Positions 24,601-37,000 of a stretch of 64,000 nt of DNA are shown here, piece by piece. This DNA comes from Euwallacea fornicatus (Eukaryota > Arthropoda > Insecta > Coleoptera > Curculionidae), in NCBI RefSeq assembly GCF_040115645.1, contig NC_089572.1:2418001-2482000 (forward strand), read 5' to 3'. Position 1 is the first letter of the stretch. Every line of letters starts with the position of its first letter. The notes under the pieces are model-generated. The model did not search any database and was not told where the DNA came from. It saw only the letters and a list, made by a program, of their open reading frames with translations. A program made the translations under genes and the position numbers.

Positions 24601-26000
24601 TCGTGTACGTAATGTGCGCCGAGGCGGGCGGCGCGTTAAATTACGACGTTCTAATCGTCGTCAAATCGGCGATTTTTGAGTCCTCAAAAGTGAAATTGCG
24701 GCTGATAGATGATCATGGAAAGCGAAATGATCGCCCGACAGATAAAACTAATGAAATATTCAGGCCTGTGTCATGAAAATCCCCGGACTCGATGAAAATA
24801 GCCAATTTATATACGAGACAAGCCAACTTTCCGGAGCTAGAGGAACAGGCACAAAAAAATAAACAGATAACGTATATCGAATGCTCGATGCGATCGAATG
24901 CGGTAAATAGATGTCGAGTTGCCGAAGTTTTGATTTGATCGGTTAAGTCAAATGATGTTAAATCTGCAAGTCTCGGGGGTCCCTTCGATAAGTTCGGCGC
25001 CACGCAGAACAACTCGATGGAATAATTGTTAGTTTCATTTAGTCTAAACATACTAAATCCGGAGATCTGGGAGGCTTCGGATGGCTCCTCCCGAGTTTGG
25101 TTTGTGTACGTTTGCAGTTTGCGGTGGGAATTCAATAAAATAAAAACTTCGGAACTTGATACGCCGAAGGCGAACAATGGCGCTCAAACTTATGGCCGAA
25201 GTGGCGATCTGGAGTAACGAAATATCCGGCAAACTTACTCAAGGAAAAGTTATTTAATATCGGACCCGTAAGCTGCACTAACTGTACGGTTTCGAGTTTC
25301 TAAATATCGTGAGAACTGCATCGAAATATATTTCCGATTGAACTTTGTCCGCGAGTATCGCTTCGATCTCTTCAAAGGATTTTTTGCTCGGTTTAATAGC
25401 ACAAAGAGACTTAATTTGCCAATCATCATTTGAGTGTAGTCGGAGAGCGGCAGCTCCAAAATTTACATATCTGCGCAATTTTAATTATAAAATCGCGTTT
25501 CCCAGGAAGTCCAATTATTTCCATAATTTCTCCATTTGGAAAAAGTTACCGCGGTCGAAAAGCAATTAAAAGCCGCCCGCTCTTCGGTTATCGGCAATCA
25601 CTTCAAGAAATTTAATGCTACAAAATTGGTCGTTAATTTTTGCCACCCTCCCTCTGCTACCCCCTCGATTGACCTGCAGTACACGTTTATTGGTTTTCCA
25701 ACTGAAAACGTATAGCACCACTGTTTCAATAAACCTTTGTGACCAACGTGGCAACGCCGTATTGCCCGAGTTTCAAACAGACGCGCGTTGTAAATATCTG
25801 AGTTATGAACAGTGTGATGAAAGTCGATTGTTTTGAGTAACTAAAGTTTCTCCGCTTACCTCCCTTGGGCGGTAAACGCGCTTTAAAGGGACAAAAGACC
25901 GGCAGCGATATTGGGTTTCTTGTTGCTGTTGAAAACGTGTCATAATGAGATGAAAATCAATTTCCTGTTGCTTTGGCGTGAAACCTACCCATTTCTAATC
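18653..26000. other. Non-coding desert segment
   Basis: No supportable exon, tRNA or long repeat. The part from about 18.8 to 19.5 kb is purine-rich and CpG-poor compared with its flanks, so it may be an old insertion. A GATGGCGCCA word lies at 20605-20614. The longest frame (19753-20256) shows no domain or composition bias and is treated as chance. Confidence 0.55.
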
Positions 26001-29000
26001 CGAGAAATTAATGAGTGAAATATTGCAGAACCATAAAAACTGTATCGATCTCAACGCGAAGCCTCTAAATTTCCTCACGACGCCCCATAAAGCGGCTTTT
26101 ACGAGCCAGCTCTTAATCACTACTTGATTATTTGATGCGGGTTCTTCGCCGACAACGCCGCACTCGGAGTATACTATAATATAATCAGGAAGAACACCCT
26201 AACACGGTTTAGTTTTCGAAGTAATATTGCACCCTCTCGTTTTCAAAAAGTTACTAATAAAATCATTCCCGGCTCGAAAAATCCCTTCTCGTCGGCAAGT
26301 TTGTTTGCAACTTCTTGCTTGCCTCCACCTCACTGGGTAAACTTATTATTAACGCAATTTGGAGCTCTTAATGTGTCTGTTTACGAGAGAAAGGCAACAA
26401 GTTGGGATTGAGGGCCTCCGGGCAAGCCGGATTTGGGGTATCTTTACTTCCGCCCTAAGAGCGATTTTTAATGTAATTAGACGCTGACTTAGACCTCCGT
26501 GCAATCAGAAATGATCTCTGCTTTTCTCCGCAGTTATGACCTAACTTGAATTGATCGCAGTTTTTCCACAATTTACGAGTTCTTTTCTACTTTACAATAA
26601 CCAGCGTTACCCCGATCTAGCAGTTCTCGTGTGTGAATTATTAGCTCGCTGGTTCGTCAAACACGGCGAACTTATGGCCTAACGGTCGTGACCATTGTTG
26701 ATTTGAAAATCTCGTCAGGGCTCCGTCCAATGAGAATCCAGCAGGACGAAGCAGTTCTTTTTCTAGCCTTGCGCGTTATCAAATGTGGCATTGCCAAAAA
26801 AAGTTTTAGTCCATGCATGCGCATAAAATAACGCCCGTTTATGATATGTCGCCATCTAGCGCCGCCGCCTATCATTAATCAGTTCAAGGTGGCAATTATT
26901 CATAGATGGAGTTAACTTTAACCCACACGACACAACAAATTAAATGTAACTTTGTGAATTGCTTCTCGATTCGGAAGCGCAACAAAAACCGGTCCGAGGC
27001 GCAAAGTAGCTCGTTCCCGCCCCGTCTAATTGGCGAACGTTAATTAATTCTTGTCAGCGCGTAATTTGCGAAGTTTATTAAATTTTCAGCGAGTGAAAAA
27101 CACGGGAAACACCTGAGAAAACTCGGCTGACGTATTGAAAACAAAACTTTGGGAGTTTTCCGGAGAAACTTTCTCGAAAATTATGTTTATTAATGCCGCG
27201 CTGGGTTGGGGCCCTTTTTGCCCGTCCGACCGGAAATTAACGGCTTTCGATACCTGGAAAGACAGTTCATAAAGAAAGACATTTGTCGGTAATGTATGCG
27301 TCATTTCAAAGCAGCGCCACCTCTTGACATTTTTTGATTAAAAGACCAGTAGGTGACGTTTCTGTTGTATTACGTATTACCACTCGCATAAATAGTCTTC
27401 GATATAAGGGAAAATGACTAAAACCAGAAACGATAAATCTCAATCCGCGGTGTATCGATGTATAGTGGAAAAGAGTGGCACATCCCCGGCCGGGAAATGT
27501 TTTAAGAGAATGACAGGACAAAGATGAAACTATTTATCTTTGTTTGAGATGCGCATAAGTCTTATCCGCTCTCCGCGATAGGTTTCAAGAACAAAGAGAA
27601 ATGCTGCTTCCTCTTATCGTATTTTAAATTAAGATCCCGACTATCGCTAATAATGGAGCAATGGAGAATCCGAAATATGGAGAGAAATGAAATTGAAGTT
27701 CTCGGCTTTAGTGGATAAACCAACTTTTAATATTTAAGCAGAGAGTTTTAATTTCATGCAAAAATAGAGGTTTCAGGGACAGCACCGCGGGGAACCCTTG
27801 GGGCACCATCATGTGGAATAGAGGGCCCAGAAAGGGAAACTCGTAATTTCATTGCGTCCTCCCGGTAATCCGGGAACGTATCCCGAATAAAGCCTGGATA
27901 TCCATTTATATATCGGGCCGATTATGTCGGTCCCATATCTGTCACAGAGGGAAAAGCTCTTGTCACAGGAAAACTTTCATAGATAACTACCCCTAGATAC
28001 CGGTAATCTGCTTTTGCCCCAGTCCGCGCTACTCCGTAAATGAGTTTTCCTCCCTACGTGCTGGTTCTCGTCGGACATTGGACAATTCGGCTCTGGTCTT
28101 TTGTTTCCGGTACTGCCTGCGACAGGTTAGCCGACGCTGTCAACTCGAAGCGGCGTTGTCAAGTCGATATTGCCGCGTTTCGCTGCTGTTTTGTTGGCAA
28201 ACAATCGTTCCGAATGCCGCAGCAACGTCGATTTAAACCCGAGTGCAGGCATCCGTACGAAATGCGGGTCTATCGGGATATTTATGCACGTCGGATTTGT
28301 CAATTCGGCATAATCAGGTCCATTTGTTACCGGGAATTTCGATCCGATAGACCGGGACCGGGGGGATTTCGTCCCCGCGTAGAAATACCCGAAAAACGCA
28401 AGAATTCGCTTAAAGAGTCAGGATGTATTCCATCGAAGATGTTTTGATGTGCTATGGCAACCGCAGGCAGCCTCGCGAATCCCCATCCGCGCATCAAGTG
28501 TCAATGCTGTGACAGGCGCGAGCCGGCTCCAACAAAATGGCCTCCATCTATGTTTTTCTTGGCGGCCATTGGTTAATTAAAAAAAGCAAAAAAAAAAACA
28601 AACAAACAAACAAACAAAATAGCCCGCACTTACGTCATGTTTAGCGGCCATTTTCTCGCAAATCTAAAATGTCGTTAACAGCAAATCGTGCATTTAAGAA
28701 TGTTTCTGTTTGACATGGTCGATCACTAACGGAGTCGTGTTAAACCGGGCATTCCGACGTCCCGAAAAGTCGTCGGCACATCGAAAAATACGGGCGTTTC
28801 ATTAATAAAACATGGACATCCAGAACAGAAGTATCGTTTAGGAAGCCGCAAATAAACGAAAATAAAGGTACAAATGGCCCGGGGGCGAATACGGCCGACG
28901 GTCCGTTCAGTTTAAAGGCATGTCCGCAATTCGACTCCCGGATTTATGTAATGGTCGTTCGATGTACCTACGTCCGAAATTCGGATGTTGATTTTTCGCT

Positions 29001-32000
29001 TTTGTGAATCGACCTTCCGGTTATATCCCAGATTTGACTTGTATGCGAAGGTCATCAGAGGAAAAGCACCATGCGCGCCGCCATGGATAAATTTGCTGGA
29101 GACATGATAAACGACGCTTTTATAACTTCCATTTTAAATCGTCTAGGGTATGGCATCTAAGCCCAACCAAACATTCCTTTGTAGACCCGTAACACTAACG
29201 TTCGACACCCTTGTTTGCCTTGAAGAATATCTATGGAAAAAGAAAGGGAAAATTAAGTTAAATGCGAGAAAACAGTTTCCTCGGGCCGTTTTACGCTTAA
29301 AATAATAAGTTCGGCAGCCAATAACCCGGGAAAATAAACATGATATCGGCGAGTTAAGGGTTATAAGAGGGGTGGGATGAACCCCAGGCCCTTTAGGACT
29401 CGCAGTCTTGCCCTTAGGATTACCTTAAGGGTCAGCATTTTGAATCTCGGCTAGTAGGAATTAGTTTTTGATGGCTTAATTGAGGAGCTCGCGCGAAACG
29501 CATACGCGGTGACGTCTGATTTTAAGTGCGCAACGCAGGTGAGTTGGCCGTCTCGAATCGCGATACGCCTTTCATGTTCACACTCGAAAAAATGACACGT
29601 TTGACATTTTTTTTTTAATAAATAATATCCAAGCATTCAAACGATGCGTGTACCTTGACAACGTCGCTCGATGCAGGAGGTGTCCGACATGTAACATAAA
29701 TACGGCCTGTAACGTCACCGACGTCGCTCTTTCCCGTCTCAAGACTTCATTACCACCAAAATACGTAACTAGTGGTTTTAGTAACGCCGTTTAATAAATC
29801 GGGAATGACAATTTGCTCAAAACCGCCAGCTTGTCTGTCGTTGTTGCAGTTAGAAGTGTGACGTCATCGTGTATGAGCGTCGCTAGGAGGCGGGAAAATA
29901 TTAAACGACAAACGTTGTCCGGTTTGGACGCTAATTTTGAAAAGGTATCGTGACACAGACGAGCACACCCGATGGGGTGAAGTTTTTCGCTGAGGGCTCA
30001 CCCGAGGAGAATAAACTTTTTCCTTCTAATTGGCGATAATTTAAGATTCGTACACATCGAGTTGAATATCTCCGACGCATAAAATGAAACGAGTGGCGGC
30101 TGGTGTGAAATTCACCTAATTTGGGGGCTCTATTAGGGGTCTTAGCAGTCGCGCTAATTATCTCAATTTTCGCGCGTTTAACTGGAATTTATACGAGTGT
30201 TCTCCGGGATTAAACTGCCATAATCGGCCCTGTTTAGCCCGAGAGGTAAAAAGCTTGGTAATTGCATTACGCCAGTTTAGCCCTTGTTTGACCGCGGTCC
30301 TACAGTTCCGTAGTATTAGGCAAATGATGGGTTTTGCCTTTGGAAAAATATCTCTTCTGTAGCGTGGGGAAAAGAGCCTTCAAATGCGAACTATTCAATT
30401 ATCGTTGCATGCACCTGATGGCAAAACGTCACTTTTCAATTTAAGCCCGTTCCCCAGTGAAATTGAGGCGCTGCAGAAATTTTACTATCATTTGAACAAA
30501 AGGCTTTGCTAGCCCGTAAATATTTTACGATGCCTCTCTCTCTAATAAAACTAAAAACGCTGCCTGGCAATACCCGGATATGCCAATCTAAAATTTTATG
30601 GAAGTGTCTATGTAGAAGCCCCATATTGGCGCACTAGACGTAAAATATTATCGAGTATATTGTAAACACGGGGCCTAAATGTTCGCGCATCGCCGGGCAA
30701 ATTGAATAATTTTTCTTCTTCGGGGGGAAAACCGAAACGGTTATGAATTTAAGTGGCTAATTCCCGGCGAAAATTCAAAAGCACGACCCTTTGTCTTTTC
30801 AACCCCCGGGGCGCTTTTTAATTTCGGCACGAGAGAGTTTAAATATGATTAAACACCCGCAAAAAGCGCCCTCTTTTAATGCCCGAATGTGTGATGAATT
30901 ATAATAAATTTAAATATTCCTACAAATGCCTCATCTTGTAAACCACTAACCTGTTCATTTAATATTCATTGGATAAAATGCATATCCAATGAGGCCAGAA
31001 TTCTTACATATTTTCAGTGGTATTTGTGCAGGACACTCACCTCGGACCAAAATAGGGATTTTCGAAATTGCAGGTTATTATCTGCGCAAATCAGTCGTCT
31101 TGAACTAATTGGCAACTTCGTTCGTTTATGAATTGCCTAAATTAATTATATTGATTCACGATTTTATACGTCAATTTGCCTCTGAATACGGGTTTGATTG
31201 TTCGTTCGGCCGCTTGAAGCATATATACACGATGACGTCACACTCAAATTACTTTAAACCAGTTCGGTTGTAGGGCGTAAAACGTCTTGAAAAATATTTA
31301 TCGCAATATTTCGGAGCAAGTTTTGTAGAAAGTTCCCAAAATTGCAAAATTTCTCAGTTCGGCAAACTTCGTCCTCCACACCTTTACTCGGCTGTCATTG
31401 TCGAATTTCCGAGCAATATTTGCGACGCCGTATGATTTCAATACGTCACGCTAGATGACGTTACCCGTCAAATCTTCCCTGGCTACGACTCTGTTGTCTA
31501 CTTTTTTCTAACCCTTAATCTTGTCTTATGCACGGAGAAAAGTAGAAAAACTTGTTTAGTGCTGCATTAAGAAAGTATGAAAAGGATTGTAACGCGTTCG
31601 GCAATAATAAGTCTCTCTCTGTTTCTCTCGCAGTAGGAAGCTCGGCAGTCTGAGAACTTTGCGCCATAAATGTTTAATGAGCCAAAATTCCCCTTAAACT
31701 GTAATAAACTCTCGCAAATTAGTTGGAAATATGTCAAGAAACGTTTTAAGATCGTCCCGTACGGTTCGAAAAGTTGGAAATCGTCCACGGATGCGTTCGT
31801 TCGCTCGGAAATCGATTGTCCACATATTTACGTTTGTGAAACATAACGAGGACACGAGAGTTTCGGTTTGAACTGACGATGGGCAGTTTGTTCAGGATTT
31901 TTACGGTTCAACATGAAATGCTCAATTTCAAGACAACTGAAATCCCATCAAATCGAAATAATCGACTTTTGTTCGAAAGAAATTGGCGTAGAGCCGGCAA

Positions 32001-34059
32001 CGCGGCTCCGAGTTGACAGAAATCACGCACTGCCATTGGTTAACGCGAAATGTATTGGATTATTATAGACGGAAACTGTCACATAATTCCAATATAGCTC
32101 GGCGGCGTGGTGATCAGTTTAACAAGTTCGAAAAAAATGCCTAAAACTGTGTTGCCACGTGTGTCGCTGTTGTTTTCTGAACATTTCTGGCATCTTCTAG
32201 CTTCAATCTTGACGACTTTCTTGCGACCTCTAAATAAACGAAATAACGAGATTTAAGGATTAAAAAAGGGCAGTTTGATGTTATCCGGAAAGGCACGTAT
32301 AAAATAGACGAGCCAAGTGGCCCTTTGTCTCCGTCCTTGTTCCGCATACAATGCCGCAGTACGTATATAACCACCCTCTGCAGAGCACCTTGCATGATAT
32401 CGGCAATAATTTTAATGCGACTTTTATCTCGTCTCACATTTTTCCAAGACGTATAGTGAAGACGCCATGGGCGTGCCGCGTCTCCATTACGACATTTCAT
32501 TTATTCCCATTGCAATACTGTCGCTTCGAATGACGCCAAATCCGGGGATTAACCGACTCTCCCGTTATGGAAATTAAAAACTTACTCCCGCGAAATAATA
32601 CATTACGACAACGCCGCAATTTTGCAATAAACAAATGACGAAGGGCGGCGATGTTGCCGCCGTTCACGTGGCCATATCAGCTTCCCGATTCTTTTTGATC
32701 TCTAAATTAAATTTACGCCGAAGAGGCTGTTTGTCAGCTTCGGGGCTGTTTGTTTGCTGCAGCCTTAGGGCGGCGCCAAACTGCATCGAAGCTCTTGTTG
32801 CACCCCGTTTTTAGTAACTAAGGAAACGGTAATGTCACCGTTAATGTAAATTCTTTGCGGAGCCTTTCGAGGTATCTAATTACTTGTGCAAGGATATCTG
32901 TCTACATTGCTCGTAAAACTCTCGTGCAGTTTGCCCCCCTCGGGGGTGTTTGTTTAGGGAGTTCCTAAACTACACGGAAGTTTTCAAAAAGTTATTAAAG
33001 TGGAGTATGAGATTTTCTTGTGGGTTTCTGTGCAGTTAGTCCCGGGTGGGGCTGTCAGGAGCACACAGAAGGCCTGGATGAAAGGGTAATACAGTTATTC
33101 CGGGGTGCAACGGAATCTATTTCCCTAAAGTGGGGCCTTCTGTCCGCATTTGCGACTGTATTAGATGCAGATATGTCCGACTCGTCTATGAGGATTACGT
33201 TGATGCATATTCGTAGATTCTCGATTTTTCTGCGCGAGACAAGTTTGAACAATGCGTATTGGAAAGTTGGCGATTATTGTTTTGCGGGGAGAACAATGGG
33301 CGTCGTGTGACGCCACGTGACCCATCGCTAGCGAAGCCACGTGATCCCTGCTAATTACGCCCCCCAAGACAATGGAGCAACTTTCCTCGGCAAACCCCAT
33401 TACGCTGCTTAGTGACAAGTTACGGTTGCGGACCGGATTGTCCCTGTTACTTTTCGGACGATATAATTTCATACACATTAAGCGAGGCGCCATTTTAATT
33501 TGCCTCCTGCATGTGACAGGAAGTCACTCGTTCTCGCAAAGACAAAGAACGGACAGACGGGTGAAAAAGGCGCCTTTTCGTGCTTTTTCACGTTTGCTCG
33601 GGGTCATGGGACGAATGGGACAAATACCGGACCATCGAAAGGTCGGCCCGATGCCAATTTAAAACGTTTTTTAGTCTTTCGATATAAGAAAACTTTTTCA
33701 GTTCTCGATGTAACAACAAGGGCCGCTTTTATTGCGGCGCTTTATTGGATTTATTTACGGCCAACAGCTTATCAAAACCGATACAAAAACGAGAAAATGA
33801 CCACCAGATACCGAATCTTTTCCCATGCGGGGTCCGTCCGCTCTTGACCGTTCAACAATAAGCTCGATTTAGCATTTATTTTCTTTATTTGATGTGTGGG
33901 CATAATGGGAGAAGGGCAGGAACAAATTGGGTGCCGCTGTTAGTTTTGTTGTAGGAACGATGGGGTGAATATTGATGGCGGTACCACTAAATCCCTCCGA
34001 TTTATTTCAAACTCACCGATATCTCGGGAATCCATCCGCAATGATTTATAGCATCAATT
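26001..34059. other. Non-coding desert segment
   Basis: No supportable gene. Contains a CTCF-like site read on the minus strand (GCTAGATGGCGAC, 26849-26861), a simple repeat at 28588-28619, CRE octamers at 29859-29866 and 31233-31240, a GCGATGTTGCCG word at 32648-32659, and two CACGTG E-boxes near 33315 and 33340. Confidence 0.55.
28588..28619 (+). repeat. Poly(A) plus (CAAA)n microsatellite
   Basis: A run of A interrupted once, followed by about five CAAA units. Simple-sequence repeat. Confidence 0.9.
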
Positions 34060-34092
34060 CTTCTCGGAAACAATTCGATTGTTTCCGAGAAG
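34060..34092. repeat. Perfect 15-bp hairpin with a 3-nt loop
   Basis: CTTCTCGGAAACAAT, loop TCG, then the exact reverse complement. Each arm contains a TTCNNNGAA word (TTCTCGGAA and TTCCGAGAA), the consensus for STAT-type factors. The arms are the only long perfect palindrome I noticed in this part of the desert. Confidence 0.9.
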
Positions 34093-37000
34093 TTTGTTTG
34101 GGAAATATTGAAAAAGCGACCTAATTTTGGGTGTTTAGGGGAGGTTGCACACCACGAACGACGTGCAGTCTCAACGCGTCTCGAACCTGTGGTACGTTAG
34201 CGCGTTTCTCGGATATCGCTGGGTCTCTCAGCAACAAGAAGCTAACGCAATAACACAATCCTTTCCAAATTCAGTCGGAATTTTCGGATCTGTCCATTGT
34301 TCCCAGCCCCTCGACAATCAGGCAATTCTTTACGTGATGTGTCGACCTAATGGGACGAACACGAGCATCGTGGAAATAACAAATTGAGCGTTGTTGATGT
34401 TAAATGGTCTCACCTTTCTCTCTCTTGCAACATTGTACTTAAAAAGCACTCTGAACAACATTAACCGAGGGTTAAACGCGTACGCGGGCCACATTCTAAC
34501 GGCTTTCAACGTTTTTGGCGCATTCGATTCCCGCCCGGGAATACCCGGCTCTATTATCAACCTCAGCGGGCCAATTCCCGAAAATTATTTATGGCTACAT
34601 CCCCGGGTTTTTACGCTACTTTTTCCACGAATTTATCATTCTCCTGTCCGATACTTTTTCCATTTGTGAAAGGTAAATAAGCCCACAGGAAAGGAAACTA
34701 TATTCCCATTAAAAGCTCGTATCTGTTCGAGAGTTTAAAAACGAATGCCAGACCTGGGGAGAAGGTGCAACTTGAAAATTTTACATAAGGTACCATCATT
34801 TGAGGTTATGTCGCCCGCCCGCCGCCGCCGGTCGCGACGACCTACCAGCACGGGACGCAGCGTTGTTTTTTTACAGTTTCGACACGCGGCCTACCATTTT
34901 TGGCAATTTCGTTAGTAACCCACGGCGGGGAAATCCAAAGAAATTACGTCATGCTGACGTGCGACGTCTGACACCCACCTAGCGTCTTTGCCGGCAAGAC
35001 GTCGCAGAACTCGCGGCTTTCCTCCTGTCAAACATGTCACTCTCTATGGGCCGTTTGTTCGCCTCCGGGCCCCTCTAATCCGTGGCAAAACTTTAATCAT
35101 AGATGGCGCAGCGTCTGCCTGCCAAAAAACTGCAAAGACAAAGACCGACAGAGAACACCCCCCGAAAGGGATGCAAAAAGCATTGGGACGACTTCCGAGC
35201 CTGCATTGTTCCCGGTCCCGTTCCCGCGACATTCAATATTTGACGTCAATAAGACGCAAATTGAATCTTTCAGATTTGCAAACACGATTTTTTCCTCTCA
35301 AAGAGGAAGCAAATTGAAATATGGAGTACGTACGACGTTAAAGGAATTTTTTATTTGTCGTATTCGAATCGTGACGTTTATGAGAGCCGTTCCGATCGCA
35401 AAGAGACAAAGAGTAATTCCCCCAAATATTTGAGTGTTTGTTCGAATTTTGATTACGGAATGGGCGTAAATCGAAAAGCTGTCCTGAAACGTCAAAATGA
35501 AGTGTCACACGTCACACACGTCAGGGTGTCGTTATGTCAAATACGTCTGACGTGTGGCGGTTGTTTGAGAAAAAAAAATGTAGTCGAGATGATGATTTGT
35601 AATAGCAGCGAGTTAGCCCTTGATCTCTTGCGATGTTGCCACAAACCCGTCGGGAGTCTGGAACCTAAACATCTCAAGGCGTTTGAAACACTTCGTAATG
35701 CCTCTAAAATTCGGTTCTCTACGCACTTGAATTCGATTACGTTCTCGTAAGTCTGTAACTCGACGATTTCTCCATTTTCAAGGAATGTTTGGAGACGGTT
35801 AGCGCACAGAGAGTTATTAGAATAGATTGGCAGTTCTCAGAGTTCAATTATCAAGAAATTCTGCAATAAAAAACACTTGTAATGCTCGTATGGGATCGCG
35901 CTCTGCGCCTCTGAATTTTACTTCTTTTTCATAAATCCGAAACCTGAAGATTTATTACCTTTCAGGAGATATTTTAAGGCAGTCAGTAGCGTAGGTGGCC
36001 ATTTCAAGATATATTATCCGGCACTTATGATGTCCATAAAAGGATGCTTTTTACGCTTTTGAATTTAATACATTTTCCCTGAAGTTGCTGAAACATTTGA
36101 AGAACTACATACTGCAAGGTTGTCGCTACCCCCTATGCAACTCAAAGCTCTTTGAGCCCTCTCGCTGCAGCCTTCCACATCCGAAAAACGGAAATTTCTC
36201 TCAGCTGTTCGACATTCCAGCACTTCTTCAAGTTTCCAAGGAAAAAACGGTTGCCAACACGCGCGATTCCATCAGCTGATCCGATCAAATCGGCACTTGA
36301 TTAGCGGGTTCGGGAAAAGGGCTCTTACAAATAGCCCTCCAAAGCAAAAATTGAGTTAAAAAGCCCTTTTCGAGTCGAGGTATTGTGGGGCGCGGCCTAA
36401 TTCGGACCGTGTTTTTCATAATTGAGCAGCCCGGGCACGAATCATGGCTGAAATGTATTTCGGAATTTTAATGGATAACATCTCTGGAAATCGTTTTGGT
36501 ATTCTCTTGACGAGCGGTCTTTTAATTAATTCGCCGTGTTCGAAGTGAAACGCGGAGATTAATGGAAAAAATGGAACTACTACTTATAGGATTTTGTGTC
36601 ATAAGGAATGTGAGCAAAAACGCCCGGTGCGAAGGAAGTCTGGAAATTGGAGAATGGTCCTTACAAATTACGACGGCCGCACAAAAAGATCCATGACAAA
36701 TTGCCTCGGCCAATCTAAAACAATAGAAGGTGATCAAAAAGTCATTAGCGCCCCCGTTTGCCGCTTCTATAAGAAGCCGAAACTCTTGCCGGGAAGAATC
36801 CCAAACATCGCCCTCATTGACTGACTTTGGTCTTTGGGAAAAAACCAATAAAGCTCCCCTAAACCCCCCCACTCTTTGTGTCCAGGAACCGATAATTCAC
36901 TGACCGCACAGAAAAGTGAGATTTATGCAGTAATATTCCCCGTGTTGTCTGCAGTGGCGCGCTCTGGTGATCGATGGGCCAATTACGCTCCCGGTCCAGC

